In this document: one piece after another, positions 33,953-42,124 of the stretch
Position numbering within the stretch: the stretch's first letter is position 1
How the letters are laid out: every line of letters starts with the position of its first letter
DNA from: Psychrobacillus sp032154225
GTDB taxonomy: Bacteria > Bacillota > Bacilli > Bacillales_A > Planococcaceae
Length of the DNA stretch: 64,000 nucleotides
Direction of reading: 5' to 3'
NCBI RefSeq assembly: GCF_032154225.1
Contig: NZ_JALDYF010000019.1
Coordinates: 7,662-71,661 of the forward strand
Notes under the pieces: model-generated
Told to the model about the DNA's origin: nothing
Seen by the model: only the letters and a program-made list of their open reading frames with translations
Database searches by the model: none
Made by a program: the position numbers and the translations under genes

Positions 33953-34002
33953 TTTAAATACCTCTCATTCGCTTATTTTTTATAACTTCTTTAAATAAAA
34001 AA

Positions 34003-34050
34003 GAGGACAACAAATGACTCAGCATTGTGCTGTAATCATTTATTGTCCTC
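34003..34050 (-). terminator. Hairpin downstream of the XtrA-like gene
   Basis: GAGGACAA pairs with TTGTCCTC and the inner AATGA/TCATT also pairs; on the minus strand it is followed by TTTTTTATTT. It lies between the XtrA-like and Xpf-like genes. Confidence 0.7.
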
Positions 34051-34091
34051 CAGATGACTGGTGGGACTATATATTTAGTACAAAAAAGTAA

Positions 34092-34289
34092 TTAAAACTC
34101 TTCTCCCTCATTCCATTTCACTCTAGTTACTTTCCCTTGATGGGTTTTAATTGTTGTATCAGAGTAAAATGGTAATTCTGTAATTTTAGCTTTTCCTTTA
34201 CTAAGCACAATAACGCTTGGCATTGATAAATCCAGCGTGTTTATACTTAGAATTCCCTGAGCATCTATTTTTAATTCTTTCATTCTCAT
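34092..34289 (-). CDS. XtrA-like phage protein
   Basis: The ATG at 34289 follows AGGAGGGGATTTAA, giving 65 residues. It reads KELKIDAQGILSINTLDLSM, PSVIVLSKGKAKITELPFY and then IKTHQGKVTRVKWNEGEEF. This pattern (INTLDL, GKAKITELP, HGK..R(V/I)) is that of XtrA-like proteins, small beta proteins encoded just before xpf in PBSX. The role is unknown. It is probably the first gene of the early transcript from the promoter at 34592-34620. Confidence 0.72.
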   Translation of the reverse strand: MRMKELKIDAQGILSINTLDLSMPSVIVLSKGKAKITELPFYSDTTIKTHQGKVTRVKWNEGEEF

Positions 34290-34413
34290 TTAAATCCCCT
34301 CCTAGTACTCTAAGTTTAAATTCCGCAAACGGAACAATTAGATAAATAAATTTTCTATCACCAACTCGAATCTTTAGACTATGTTCATCATAAAATTTGT
34401 TGTTAAAAATCAA
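34201..34413 (-). CDS. Possible small early gene overlapping XtrA
   Basis: A 70-codon frame starting at a TTG without a good ribosome site reads FNNKFYDEHSLKIRVGDRKF, IYLIVPFAEFKL and GGDLNENERIKN, which looks protein-like for its first 45 codons. Its middle contains an operator-like TTCCG-N4-CGGAA (34321-34334), and its end overlaps the XtrA gene in another frame. It is probably a decayed remnant of an early gene; I list it with low confidence. Confidence 0.3.
   Translation of the reverse strand: MIFNNKFYDEHSLKIRVGDRKFIYLIVPFAEFKLRVLGGDLNENERIKNRCSGNSKYKHAGFINAKRYCA
34321..34334. promoter_or_regulatory. Operator site O4 (TTCCG-N4-CGGAA, perfect)
   Basis: Perfect 5+5 palindrome TTCCGCAAACGGAA, downstream of the early promoter and before the XtrA-like gene. 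A roadblock position is plausible. Confidence 0.6.
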
Positions 34414-34570
34414 ACTCTTTTAATCAATTTTTTTCACATCTTGCCCAATATTTTCAAGGGATAGGACTGTCTCGCTTTCCCTCAAGAGTCGCCCCACTCC
34501 TCAGCGTCCTGAATTATAAAATCAGCTCACTTATCAAGACTTCTTTTTCAACCAACAGCCAAAACTATTT

Positions 34571-34584
34571 TTCCGTTTATGGAA
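34571..34584. promoter_or_regulatory. Operator site O3 (TTCCG-N4-TGGAA)
   Basis: One mismatch in the palindrome. It overlaps the predicted start of transcription of the leftward early promoter, the classical place for repression. Confidence 0.6.
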
Positions 34585-34591
34585 CAACATT

Positions 34592-34620
34592 AGCATAATA
34601 TGTGCAACATATTATGTCAA
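34592..34620 (-). promoter_or_regulatory. Leftward early promoter of the tailocin
   Basis: Minus strand: TTGACA (34615-34620), 17-base spacer, TATGCT (34592-34597). The spacer and -10 lie within a perfect inverted repeat CATAATATGT-GCA-ACATATTATG (34594-34616). Operators O2 (34629-34642) and O3 (34571-34584) flank it on both sides. Confidence 0.65.
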
Positions 34621-34628
34621 TAACTAAA

Positions 34629-34642
34629 TTCCGAAAACGGAA
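34629..34642. promoter_or_regulatory. Operator site O2 (TTCCG-N4-CGGAA, perfect)
   Basis: Perfect palindrome TTCCGAAAACGGAA between the divergent promoters, 8 bases upstream of the leftward -35. Confidence 0.65.
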
Positions 34643-34659
34643 CATATTTAATATATTAG

Positions 34660-34688
34660 TTGCATTTACGGAAATACCATAATAATAT
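34660..34688 (+). promoter_or_regulatory. Promoter of the repressor gene with overlapping degenerate operator O1
   Basis: TTGCAT, 17-base spacer, TAATAT; 36 bases before the GTG start. A degenerate operator (TGCA-TTTA-CGGAA, 34661-34674) overlaps the -35, which suggests autorepression. Confidence 0.65.
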
Positions 34689-34723
34689 AAGAGGTATAGA
34701 TAAAATCTAAGGAGATAATACCA

Positions 34724-35068
34724 GTGAATAATTTCGGCGAACTATTAAAAGAACTAAGACTGAGCAGGAAACTAACTATTGAGCAATTGGTTGATTCTTT
34801 AAATTCTAAATACGGTGGAAAAATTAGTAAAAGCTCTATTAGCCGTTGGGAAAATGGAGAGGCCGATCCTAAGTTGGAGTTTGTTCGATTACTTGCAGAC
34901 TTTTTTAAAGTTTCAGGACAGTACTTTTTAGGTGAGGATAATTCTGAAAAAACATTTGAAATTAAAAAAATTGAAACCATTGCCGCCCACATTGATGATG
35001 ATGTCACAGAGGAAGAAATGGAAGACATTAAGAAATATATTGAGTTTATTAAATCCCAACGCGGTTAA
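34724..35068 (+). CDS. Xre-family repressor of the tailocin
   Basis: The GTG at 34724 follows AAGGAGATAATACCA; 114 residues. The HTH (about 4-68) reads FGELLKELRLSRKLTIEQLV, SKSSISRWENGEADPKLEFV and LADFFKVSGQYFLG. The short acidic tail (about 75-114) lacks the Ala-Gly/Ser-Lys autocleavage domain of LexA/CI repressors, so induction must use another route. The ImmA-type protease encoded next is the obvious one, as in PBSX and ICEBs1. Its probable operators are the TTCCG-N4-CGGAA sites around 34.32-34.67 kb. Confidence 0.85.
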   Translation: MNNFGELLKELRLSRKLTIEQLVDSLNSKYGGKISKSSISRWENGEADPKLEFVRLLADFFKVSGQYFLGEDNSEKTFEIKKIETIAAHIDDDVTEEEMEDIKKYIEFIKSQRG

Positions 35069-35082
35069 TTGGAGGTGTCTAG

Positions 35083-35544
35083 ATGGGTTATGATCGACTG
35101 ATACTGGAGTATCCAAACGTTAAAGTAATTGAAAAAGTACTGCCTAAAGGGCTTCCTGGTTTATATTACGATAACGTGATTGAAATTGATAAATTCAAAA
35201 ACAAATATGAAAAGCATTGTATTTTAGCTGAAGAGCTTGGACATTACGAAACGACCTATGGAGATATAACAGAGTTTAATGATTTGAGAAATCTTAAACT
35301 AGAGAAAATTGCTCGAAGATGGGGATATGAGAAAATTGTTTCGTTAGACCAGCTAATTGATTGCTATGTAAAAGGACAAACCACATTAGAAGAAGTATGT
35401 ACAAATCTCGAAATAACTCCAGAATATTTGAAAAGTGTTATTGATTATTACATCGAAAAATATGGTCTCTTTAAATTACACAAAGAATATAAAATTACAT
35501 TTGAACCACTTAATATTAAAGTTTTAAAAAGTGAAAATAATTAA
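35083..35544 (+). CDS. ImmA/IrrE-family putative anti-repressor protease
   Basis: The ATG at 35083 behind GGAGGTG gives 153 residues, 14 bases after the repressor stop. It shows a zinc-protease helix HCILAEELGHYET (an EELGH variant of HExxH at about residues 44-56), preceded by GLYYDNVIEIDKF. ImmA proteins cleave their cognate Xre-type repressor during the SOS response. The layout repressor-then-ImmA matches PBSX (xre/xkdA) and ICEBs1 in content. The first metal His position is occupied by Ala in the strict HExxH alignment, as in many prophage ImmA members, so catalysis is inferred. Confidence 0.8.
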   Translation: MGYDRLILEYPNVKVIEKVLPKGLPGLYYDNVIEIDKFKNKYEKHCILAEELGHYETTYGDITEFNDLRNLKLEKIARRWGYEKIVSLDQLIDCYVKGQTTLEEVCTNLEITPEYLKSVIDYYIEKYGLFKLHKEYKITFEPLNIKVLKSENN

Positions 35545-35677
35545 AGAGTGACTCAAAAAGTTGATTTAATGCTACTTTTCAAGTCACCATATTTCCAAAT
35601 TACACTATTATTCAAGTTAATTATTATTAAAAAAGAGTGAATACATTTGTTGAAATGATGAAACTTGGAAAACGACT

Positions 35678-36982
35678 CTAATAGTTATGAGACTGTCTTC
35701 CTTTTTCATAGTATTCTTCCTTCGCTTCATCCGGAACCATGCCGCCACCTGTTGCCCAGACGATATGCGTGGCATTTTTTAAGCCAACTTCGTGCTTTGC
35801 AAGATGAATAGGTCCAGTCATTCCAGCAAGTGCAGAAGGTTCTAGCTGGATTTTTTCCGTGTCGGCTAAAATCGCCAGCAACTTATACATTGTTTCATCA
35901 CTTATTGTGTAACTTCCACTTATTAAATGTTCGAGTGTTTTCCCTACAAATCCCGATGGTCGGCCAACTGCAAGTCCGTCAGCATCGGTTTTATTATCTA
36001 GCCCGATATCACTTACTGCGATCTTTTCATGTAGTCCCGTCATCATTCCAAGCAACATACAAGGTGAGTGCGTCGGCTCAGCAAAAAAGCAATGGACGTG
36101 ATCGCCAAATAATAATTTCAAACCAAATGCAACGCCGCCAGGGCCACCGCCAACTCCACAAGGTAAGTAGACGAATAATGGATTGTGCTCATCAACCGTC
36201 TTCCCTAGCTGCTCTAGCTGTTTTTTTAATCTACTCGCTGCAACTGCATATCCAACGAATAGGTCGACGGAGTTTTCATCATCGATAAAAAAGCATGTCG
36301 GGTCTTTTTCAGCCTGTTTTCTGCCCTCTTCCACAGCAATGCTGTAGTCCGATGCATATTCAATAACCTCTACGCCTTTTGCGCGTAGCATATCTTTTTT
36401 CCATTGCTTCGCGTCACTCGACATATGTACAGTCACTCGGAAACCGAGTTTCGCACTCATTATTCCTATACTCAGTCCAAGGTTTCCTGTTGACCCTACT
36501 GCAATCGAATAGCCAGAGAAAAACTGCTTCATTTCATCTGTTGCAAGAACCGCATAATCGGCTGTTTCTGTTAATACCCCCCCACGAATTGCAAGCGTCT
36601 CCGCAATTTTTAACACTTCGTAAATTCCGCCTCTTGCTTTAATAGACCCAGAAATCGGCAAAGCATTATCACATTTCAATAAAAGCTCTCCGTCAAAGTC
36701 GACCGAAAGAAATTCTTTTAGTGCGGCTTCCATAGAAGGAATAGCGATAAGTGGTGACTCTATAATGCCATTTGTCACTGCTGTTTCCGGAAAAGCAACT
36801 TGCAAATAACTTGCGAATCGATCTAGCCGGTCACTTGCATCCTGCACCATTTCACTTGTAACAGATAACTTTTTTAAAGCTTCCGCTGTATTTGTTTTAT
36901 TTGGATTAAACCAAATTACTTCTTCGGTCTTTTGTATTTTATCTATTAGAGGAAATTGCTCTCCTAGTTGTTGAATATTCAT
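35678..36982 (-). CDS. dsdA: D-serine ammonia-lyase (D-serine dehydratase)
   Basis: The 434-residue length is right for DsdA. The PLP lysine lies in PISGSIKARGGIYE (Lys115), and the glycine loop reads VGSTGNLGLSIG. The later motifs YLPCGVGGGPGGVAFGLK and LEPSALAGMTG are typical of this fold-type II enzyme. It converts D-serine to pyruvate and ammonia, for detoxification or catabolism. It follows a GNAT gene 15 bases upstream on the same strand, so the two may be co-transcribed. Confidence 0.92.
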   Translation of the reverse strand: MNIQQLGEQFPLIDKIQKTEEVIWFNPNKTNTAEALKKLSVTSEMVQDASDRLDRFASYLQVAFPETAVTNGIIESPLIAIPSMEAALKEFLSVDFDGELLLKCDNALPISGSIKARGGIYEVLKIAETLAIRGGVLTETADYAVLATDEMKQFFSGYSIAVGSTGNLGLSIGIMSAKLGFRVTVHMSSDAKQWKKDMLRAKGVEVIEYASDYSIAVEEGRKQAEKDPTCFFIDDENSVDLFVGYAVAASRLKKQLEQLGKTVDEHNPLFVYLPCGVGGGPGGVAFGLKLLFGDHVHCFFAEPTHSPCMLLGMMTGLHEKIAVSDIGLDNKTDADGLAVGRPSGFVGKTLEHLISGSYTISDETMYKLLAILADTEKIQLEPSALAGMTGPIHLAKHEVGLKNATHIVWATGGGMVPDEAKEEYYEKGRQSHNY

Positions 36983-36997
36983 TTCTTAAAACCCTTT

Positions 36998-37444
36998 CTA
37001 TTCTAGGCTCATCACATGTGTCGTATCTGGTGAGCGCTCATCAAATGTAAATCCATTCGCTCTGTAAAAAGCATCTGCTTTACTAGACTCTGTTCTCGTT
37101 GTAATTTCTTTAAACTGTCCTTTAGCGTCATCAAAAATCATTTTGCATAATTCGCTTCCGACACCCTTTCGACGATACTCTGGTAATGTGTAAAAACGAT
37201 GTAGTCTAGCTGAATTATCATTTTCGGCACTTAGATTCCTATTTAGTCCGCCAATAGCAACTAGCTCCTGCTCATCCCACACCCCATAAAGTGCTTCACC
37301 TTGTTCACTGAAACGATTTGTTCCATCTTCATATTCTGATGCAAGCCTCGATACAAATCGATATCCTTCTTTTTCGCTTTCTTGAATAAGTTTGGTTACG
37401 TTGACTTCTTTCAAATCTGAAATTTTCTTCACTTCGATTGCCAT
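36998..37444 (-). CDS. GNAT family acetyltransferase
   Basis: This 148-residue protein has the GNAT core: QELVAIGGLNRNL at about 54-66, then HRFYTLPEYRRKGVGSELCK with the acetyl-CoA loop RRKGVGS, and a final strand VMSLE after FYRANGFTFDE (the GF motif). It lies 15 bases upstream of dsdA. The substrate is unknown. Confidence 0.88.
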   Translation of the reverse strand: MAIEVKKISDLKEVNVTKLIQESEKEGYRFVSRLASEYEDGTNRFSEQGEALYGVWDEQELVAIGGLNRNLSAENDNSARLHRFYTLPEYRRKGVGSELCKMIFDDAKGQFKEITTRTESSKADAFYRANGFTFDERSPDTTHVMSLE

Positions 37445-37636
37445 TTACGTTTCCCCCATTCTATTTTTAAAAACGAACTCTATATTTACATTCGATATCG
37501 CATGCTGTTTTCCCTCTAAATTAAACCGATACTCTTTGAAATGGACATTTCAATAATACGAGTATATGGTTAATTGAAATTTTTTATCCGACATTGTATG
37601 AGTTTACTTTCCAATTAATCTCGAAAAAAAAGAAAA

Positions 37637-37664
37637 AGGCCGTCTCTAAGTAGAAAGACGACCT
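37637..37664 (-). terminator. Terminator of trhO
   Basis: AGGCCGTCT/AGACGACCT hairpin (one G-U); the minus strand runs into TTTTTCTTTTTTTTCG. It lies about 20 bases after the trhO stop. Confidence 0.8.
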
Positions 37665-37684
37665 AGAAGACAACCTTTTTTATA

Positions 37685-38641
37685 TTATACAGTTTCTTTA
37701 ATAGCAGCTAATCTTGCTTCTACTTCTTCCACTGATAAATTATGCTCTACAATATAACGGTTGCGTGGATTCTCACGGCATTCATCCGAACAGCTACGTA
37801 AATATTTATGTTCATTTTCTTCCGAACATAAAATTTTATCGTTACATGCTGGATTCGCACAGTTTACATAACGCTCACATGGCTCGCCAGTAAAATGGTC
37901 TTTCCCAACAATTACATGCTCTACTTGGTTAATCGGCACAGCAATACGCTCGTCGAATACATACATTTGACCATCCCAAAGTTGACCTTTCACTTCTGGG
38001 TCTTTCGCATAAGTTGCAATACCACCATGTAATTGACCTACTCCTTCAAAACCTTCACGTACTAACCAGCCAGAGAATTTTTCACAACGAATTCCGCCTG
38101 TGCAATACGTTAAAACTTTTTTACCATCAAACATTTCTTTATTCTCAATCATCCAGTCTGGTAGATCACGGAAGTTGCGAATATCTGGACGGATCGCTCC
38201 ACGGAAATGCCCTAAGTCAAATTCATAGTCATTACGAGCATCAATTACTACCGTATCCTCTGCTTGCATTTGTTCAAAAAATTCTTTTGGAGAAAGATAC
38301 GTTCCAGTTAATTCATTCGGATTAATATCATCTGCCAATCCTAAATGAACGATTTCTTGCTTTGGACGAACATGCATTTTCTTGAATGCGTGTCCTTCCG
38401 CTTCATCTATTTTATACACCATGTCGGCAAACCGGTCGTCTGCTTTCATCATTTCAATGTATGCGTCGGTTTGTTCCGTTGTTCCCGAACATGTGCCGTT
38501 AATTCCTTCATCAGATACTAAAATACGCCCTTTTAATCCAATTTCTTTACAAGCAGCAAGATGTTCTTGTGCAAATGTTACTGGATCTTCTATTGGGACA
38601 TATTTGTAGTAAAGTAATACTCTGTATGCATTTGTTTCCAT
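37685..38641 (-). CDS. trhO: tRNA uridine(34) hydroxylase TrhO (rhodanese domain)
   Basis: At 318 residues it has an N-terminal acylphosphatase-like ferredoxin domain (YRVLLYYKYVPIEDPVTFAQ and LVSDEGINGTCSG), a central rhodanese domain with the catalytic loop YCTGGIRCEK (Cys180), and a C-terminal Cys-rich zinc-like part (NCANPACNDKILCSEEN and CSDECRENP). TrhO (YbfQ) makes 5-hydroxyuridine at tRNA position 34, oxygen-dependent. It is monocistronic with a terminator on the left. Confidence 0.93.
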   Translation of the reverse strand: METNAYRVLLYYKYVPIEDPVTFAQEHLAACKEIGLKGRILVSDEGINGTCSGTTEQTDAYIEMMKADDRFADMVYKIDEAEGHAFKKMHVRPKQEIVHLGLADDINPNELTGTYLSPKEFFEQMQAEDTVVIDARNDYEFDLGHFRGAIRPDIRNFRDLPDWMIENKEMFDGKKVLTYCTGGIRCEKFSGWLVREGFEGVGQLHGGIATYAKDPEVKGQLWDGQMYVFDERIAVPINQVEHVIVGKDHFTGEPCERYVNCANPACNDKILCSEENEHKYLRSCSDECRENPRNRYIVEHNLSVEEVEARLAAIKETV

Positions 38642-38731
38642 TTTTTACTCCACCTTTTTTCAATTTAGTCCATTTTTTAATATACCAAAAATAAAGGTGG
38701 ATGTTAACTATATTGGTCTAATTCGCAACAA

Positions 38732-39178
38732 TCAGTTTCTTAAGACAACTTCACATAAATTGGTAAAACTCTTTTCAAATTTTTCATCATCTTCTTTTTG
38801 ACGTTTTTTAGGCCCTTTCAAACGGCCTCCCGCTTGTCTAATTTTCTTGGCGATGTGGCGGTTATTTAATAATTGGTCAATATTATCAGATGTATACCAA
38901 CGACCATTTTGATCGATTGCAAAGCCTTGTTTAGCTAATACCATCGCAGCAAGCCCATAATCCTGCGTCACGACAATGTCCCCTTTATTCACCTTATTGA
39001 CTAATACAAAGTCGACGGCATCTGCTCCTTTAGAAACCATGATCGTTTCCGCCCCGTCACGTTGCATATAATGTGCTGTATCACATAATAACGTCACTTT
39101 TAACTTAAACTTTTTAGCTACAGCAATAGTCAAATCGACCACTGGACAACCATCCGCATCAACTAAAATACTTACCAT
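38732..39178 (-). CDS. yqxD: YaiI/YqxD family (DUF188) protein
   Basis: The ATG at 39178 after ATGAGGTGCGTGAA gives 148 residues. Family motifs: ILVDADGCPVVDL at the start (acidic PIN-like active site), DIVVTQDYGLAAMVL in the middle, and GGRLKGPKKRQKEDDEKFEK near the end. The fold is PIN-like and a nuclease role has been proposed but not shown. It is monocistronic. Confidence 0.9.
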   Translation of the reverse strand: MVSILVDADGCPVVDLTIAVAKKFKLKVTLLCDTAHYMQRDGAETIMVSKGADAVDFVLVNKVNKGDIVVTQDYGLAAMVLAKQGFAIDQNGRWYTSDNIDQLLNNRHIAKKIRQAGGRLKGPKKRQKEDDEKFEKSFTNLCEVVLRN

Positions 39179-39296
39179 TTCACGCACCTCATTTACCCAT
39201 CAATATTCCCTCATTGTAGTACATTTCTTTAGAAAACGGAATAAGATGACTCCGTTCATATCGGGGTCATCTCGCTACCTTGTTCGCATACAAATC

Positions 39297-40388
39297 CTAT
39301 CTTTCGTAAGCTCCTAAAATCTCTACTGCTTTTTCTGTAACAGATGTATCTACTGCTTTATCAAAGTCTACATCTCCACTAATTGCTCCATTTTCTTTAT
39401 ATACATCATACTGCTTCTTCACATCATCTAAAAACATTTTCCCATCAGGGTCTAAACCTGTTACAAATACCTTTTCCCATAGTGCTGGATCTTTTGATGC
39501 TGTATGCTTTGTCATAATGTCGATTATTTCTGCTTTTCCTTCCCCTTTAATAAAAGCATCATTGTAGTCACGTACGCCTTTTAAATACGCAGCCATAAAT
39601 CGTAACGAAACATCTTTTTCTTCACTCATAAACTGAGGAGAACCAAGCACCATTGCAATTTGTGATTCTGGAGCATAATCCGTCGTATCTCCAAATCGTT
39701 CATGGAAGCCATTTGCAATACCTTGTGCTATGAGTGGCTCTATTTGTAATGCAGCATCAATCGAACCATTTTCAATTGCACCAAGCATACTTCCAAAATC
39801 TCCGAGCAATACAAACTCTACATCATCATTCGTCAATCCTGCATGCTTTAACATTTCTAAATAAATATATTCATCGATTGAGTTTTTAGAAGAAACGGCA
39901 ATTTTTTTCCCTTTAAAGTCTTTGTATTCTTTTATTTGATCTTTCATATGATTACCAATAACGAATGAGAAATAAGACTTCCCAGGCACATTATGCCCTT
40001 TATCCGCAATAATTTTCACATCAATTCCTTGTGCTATTGCATTAAAGAAAGAAGCAGTGGAAACTCCTCCTGCAATATCTACTTCCCCGGAAGCAAGAGC
40101 AGGTAGCATTTCATCACTATTTGCAAATTGTGCAAATTCCACTTCAATATTGTAGTCCGCAAAATACCCTTTTTCTTTTGCAATATAAAACCCTGCTCCA
40201 GAAGCTGCACCATCTTCTGCTATAATAACTTTCACTTTTTTATCAAGTGGAGCTAAATCTCCAGAAGGATTATCCTTGCTCACATCATTATTTCCCGTGC
40301 TTACCGTTTCTTTCGAAGAACACGCACCTAATAAAAGAAGAATCGCTGCAAACATCATCATTCCGCTCTTACGAAAACCCTTTTTCAC
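39297..40388 (-). CDS. ABC transporter substrate-binding lipoprotein (SsuA/NMT1-like)
   Basis: The GTG at 40388 has a GAGGAGGAA site; 363 residues. A lipoprotein signal (FAAILLLLGACSS, Cys at about 23) precedes an NMT1/SsuA periplasmic-binding fold: VKVIIAEDGAASGAGFYIAK, then ALASGEVDIAGGVSTASFFN and LLGDFGSMLGAIENGSIDAA. Members bind sulfonates, taurine, nitrate, pyrimidine precursors or riboflavin-like compounds. The operon order is permease, ATPase, binding protein. The substrate cannot be told from sequence. Confidence 0.88.
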   Translation of the reverse strand: MKKGFRKSGMMMFAAILLLLGACSSKETVSTGNNDVSKDNPSGDLAPLDKKVKVIIAEDGAASGAGFYIAKEKGYFADYNIEVEFAQFANSDEMLPALASGEVDIAGGVSTASFFNAIAQGIDVKIIADKGHNVPGKSYFSFVIGNHMKDQIKEYKDFKGKKIAVSSKNSIDEYIYLEMLKHAGLTNDDVEFVLLGDFGSMLGAIENGSIDAALQIEPLIAQGIANGFHERFGDTTDYAPESQIAMVLGSPQFMSEEKDVSLRFMAAYLKGVRDYNDAFIKGEGKAEIIDIMTKHTASKDPALWEKVFVTGLDPDGKMFLDDVKKQYDVYKENGAISGDVDFDKAVDTSVTEKAVEILGAYER

Positions 40389-40400
40389 AAACTTCCTCCT

Positions 40401-41180
40401 CTATTTTCTTGATTTTTGCACCTCTTGCTGCAAATGATTCCAAATAATGATGAATTGCTCCGCCATTTCAGCATTTGCTCGCACCTGCTCCATCGTTCTT
40501 GGCCTCGGTACAGGTACGATAATTTCTTTTATAATTTCTCCAGGATGTGCACTCATTAAAACGATTCGATCGCTCAGCAATAAAGCCTCATCAATACTAT
40601 GTGTAATAAATAAAACCGTTTTTTTCGTTTCATTCCAAATGGAAAGTAACTCTTCTTGCAATATGAATTTATTTTGCTCATCAAGTGCAGCAAATGGTTC
40701 ATCCATGAGTAAAATTTCTGGGTCATTGGCAAATGCGCGTGCAATGCTAATCCGTTGTTTCATTCCCCCAGAAAGCTCTTTTGGATACAGTTTAGAGAAA
40801 TGATTTAATCCTACTTTTTCCAAATAATAATCTGTTTGTTTTCGAACTATTTCTTTCGGAACATGTCGCATATTAAGTCCAAACGCGACATTTTCTTCGA
40901 CCGTTAACCAAGGGATAACACCTTTTTCTTGAAATACCATTGACTGTAACGGGCGAGCATCAGAATCCGCTTCAATTCGAAAGGTTCCTGAACTCGGTTG
41001 CTCTAACCCTGCTAATATTCGTAGTAATGTTGTTTTTCCACAGCCACTTGGTCCAACTATGCAAACAAATTCCCCTTCTCTTACTTGAAGTGAAATATCT
41101 TTCATTGCCGTCACACTGTTTTGTTTTTTATAAAAGACTTTCGTCAAGTGCTCAATTGAAATTTTCACAGACTCACTCAC
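40401..41180 (-). CDS. ABC transporter ATP-binding protein (SsuB/TauB-like)
   Basis: The GTG at 41180 is preceded by GGAGGTGAAAAA, giving 259 residues; the longer frame overlaps the permease gene. Walker A GPSGCGKTT (about 43), Q-loop SMVFQEKGVIPWLTVEENV (the IPWLT variant is typical for SsuB/TauB), signature LSGGMKQR, Walker B ILLMDEPFAALD and the H-loop THSIDEA are all present. It is the middle gene of the importer operon. Confidence 0.93.
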   Translation of the reverse strand: MSESVKISIEHLTKVFYKKQNSVTAMKDISLQVREGEFVCIVGPSGCGKTTLLRILAGLEQPSSGTFRIEADSDARPLQSMVFQEKGVIPWLTVEENVAFGLNMRHVPKEIVRKQTDYYLEKVGLNHFSKLYPKELSGGMKQRISIARAFANDPEILLMDEPFAALDEQNKFILQEELLSIWNETKKTVLFITHSIDEALLLSDRIVLMSAHPGEIIKEIIVPVPRPRTMEQVRANAEMAEQFIIIWNHLQQEVQKSRK

Positions 41181-41184
41181 TTTT

Positions 41185-42006
41185 TCACCTCCATGGGACG
41201 ATTTTCTTTTGCAGCCCACGTAAGAACAGAGAAAAAAGGAAGCCAAAAAAGGAAATAAGTACTAATCCTACAAACATTTCTTTTAACATAAAAGCTTTGT
41301 AAGAAGTCCATATTAAATATCCAATTCCCGATGTAGCTCCCATCATTTCCGCAGCAACAATTGTTAAAAGTGCAATTGCCTGCCCCATCTGTATGCCTTC
41401 AAGCATGACAGGAAGTGCACCTGGAAATGCAATTTTAAAGAAAAAATCTTTTGAACTAGCTCCATAATTTTTCGCAACGTCTAAATGCACTCTTTCTATA
41501 TTCATCACACCGGCAACTGTATTAATCACGACAGGGAAAAATACGCTACCTGCGATTGTCACGACTTTTGAAAAATCCCCAATGCCGAAGAGGATAATAA
41601 TAATAGGCAATAATGCTAGCGTTGGTATTGGCATAAATGCCATAACAATCGGAGATATAAAATGTCTGATTGGTGCGTATAATCCCATTAGTAAACCAAT
41701 GATTACTCCTGGAATTACACCCAATAAAAAGCCAGCAGCTATTCTATAGAGAGAAACCGAAATATGTGTCATTAACTGTCCATTTGCAGCAAGTTCGAAA
41801 AAGGTAGAGATAATAGCAGACGGCGGGGGAAAAAATCGAATATCCAGTATTCCAGTTTGAGAGAATAGTTCCCAAAGTAATAGGATGAATATGGGGGAAA
41901 TAATTGTTAGTAATTGCTTCGCTCTCTCTTTTACTTGTTGCTTCTTCCATTCCTGTTGTTCCATTTCATAAGGATCATAAGGCATGAGCCTATTTTCATT
42001 GCGCAT
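41185..42006 (-). CDS. ABC transporter permease (SsuC-like)
   Basis: This 273-residue protein has a long cytosolic N-terminus and about six membrane segments. The EAA loop reads AKNYGASSKDFFFKIAFPGA, with LPVMLEGIQMGQAIALLTIV after it, matching the BPD_transp_1 family. The start is behind AGAGGTGGTGAAAG, and the gene ends 4 bases before the ATPase start. It is the first gene of the operon, divergent from the M48 protease gene. Confidence 0.92.
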   Translation of the reverse strand: MRNENRLMPYDPYEMEQQEWKKQQVKERAKQLLTIISPIFILLLWELFSQTGILDIRFFPPPSAIISTFFELAANGQLMTHISVSLYRIAAGFLLGVIPGVIIGLLMGLYAPIRHFISPIVMAFMPIPTLALLPIIIILFGIGDFSKVVTIAGSVFFPVVINTVAGVMNIERVHLDVAKNYGASSKDFFFKIAFPGALPVMLEGIQMGQAIALLTIVAAEMMGATSGIGYLIWTSYKAFMLKEMFVGLVLISFFGFLFSLFLRGLQKKIVPWR

Positions 42007-42124
42007 CTTTCACCACCTCTTGTAAAAATAATATGTAATGGGTAGTAAATGTGTGAAAGATTTAATTGACTAATGAAACACTATTTGGTAAATTTAAAAA
42101 TATTTGAATAGGAGTGAAGTATAC

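Noticed and set aside
20952..35544. Complete prophage
   Set aside because: No integrase, terminase, portal, capsid or replication genes and no visible attachment repeats; only tail, lysis and control genes.
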